64,000 nucleotides of DNA from Stagnimonas aquatica. Its GTDB lineage: Bacteria > Pseudomonadota > Gammaproteobacteria > Nevskiales > Nevskiaceae. The notes beneath the pieces were generated by a model. That model was not told where the DNA came from, ran no database searches, and worked only from the letters and a program-made list of their open reading frames with translations. Of this stretch, positions 63,841 to 64,000 are shown in pieces (position 1 is the stretch's first letter; each line of letters begins with the position of its first letter). The translations under genes were made by a program, and so were the position numbers. Location of the stretch: assembly GCF_003730135.1 (NCBI RefSeq), contig NZ_RJVO01000006.1, positions 62,001-126,000 on the forward strand. The letters run 5' to 3'.

Positions 63841-64000
63841 CGGCGGCCCGGCGCCCGACACGGCGTGACTTGGCCTCGCCCTTGACCTCGCTCTTGACCG
63901 CCGCCGGCTTGCGCGATGGCCGCCCCAGCAGGGCCTGCAATTCCTCCTGGAACAGCGCCAGCCAGCGCGCCGGGTCGGCCAGCAGGGCTCGGTCGGCGGA
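63791..64000 (-). CDS. 3' end of an unidentified minus-strand gene (partial)
   Basis: A frame entering from the right edge reads 69 residues before a TGA at 63793-63791: a protein-like W-L-A-L-F-Q-E-E-L-Q-A-L-L-G segment followed by a Lys/Arg/Ala-rich basic tail. It overlaps the convergent CHAD gene by 50 bases. The two other minus frames here look non-coding. No family can be assigned. Confidence 0.4.
   Translation of the reverse strand, partial: SADRALLADPARWLALFQEELQALLGRPSRKPAAVKSEVKGEAKSRRVGRRAAASPRTAGSRRRAGAGP

Overview
The window comes from a high-GC gammaproteobacterium. The housekeeping gene order (gatCAB divergent from mreBCD-mrdAB-mltB-rlpA-dacA-lipB, then mlaFEDCBA, then ftsY-ftsE-ftsX-rpoH, then thiD-thiE-hemL) and the dispersed repeat carrying the CTTTTCTTTGCTTGTGCAAA core suggest a Xanthomonadales/Nevskiales-type lineage. 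The genus cannot be fixed from the sequence alone.

Layout. 1-3351: Asp/Glu-tRNA amidotransferase (gatB, gatA, gatC, minus strand). 3490-13163: rod-shape and peptidoglycan elongation block (mreB, mreC, mreD, PBP2, RodA, MltB, RlpA, DacA) ending in lipB. 13160-17342: a small lipoprotein gene, then the Mla phospholipid-transport operon (mlaF, E, D, C, B, A) and a bidirectional terminator. 17532-21184: ftsY, ftsE, ftsX and rpoH on the minus strand; a CIRCE-like operator sits directly in front of rpoH. 21189-25992: a three-domain DedA/PAP2-like/LssY-like membrane protein, hemL, thiE and thiD. 25993-26508: an AT-rich gene-free stretch with two tandem perfect DnaA boxes.

26509-39773 is an accessory locus: an S9 oligopeptidase, an operon of amidohydrolase, alpha/beta hydrolase and S12 serine hydrolase (D-aminopeptidase/beta-lactamase fold), a TonB receptor with a signalling (STN) domain, a GPH/MFS symporter, a fold-III PLP D-amino-acid deaminase-like enzyme, and a FecI-type sigma factor with its FecR regulator. 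Together they read as a self-regulated system for taking up and degrading a peptide-like compound, perhaps one containing D-residues.

39780-57625 is the most unusual region, a redox island. A divergent multihaem cytochrome faces a long plus-strand operon. The operon encodes a fusion of an FAD pyridine-nucleotide oxidoreductase, two cyclic-nucleotide-binding domains and a four-cluster ferredoxin; a five-TM cytochrome-b-like protein; an FHA-TM-decahaem cytochrome; a lipoprotein with two GlcG/HbpS-like domains; an outer-membrane beta-barrel; a decahaem cytochrome with a C-terminal LVIVD propeller; two DUF4331-type proteins; and a TPR lipoprotein. The order suggests electron flow from cytoplasmic NAD(P)H through the inner membrane and periplasm to the outer membrane. 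A 0.86 kb imperfect inverted repeat lies exactly at the start of the LVIVD cytochrome gene.

57629-64000: a calcium-type P-type ATPase with an FNR/ANR-like box in its promoter, cardiolipin synthase, an AI-2E-family permease, a CHAD protein, and the 3' end of an unidentified minus-strand gene. Adjacent genes in the operons usually overlap by 1-4 bases. No rRNA, tRNA, CRISPR array or transposase gene was seen.
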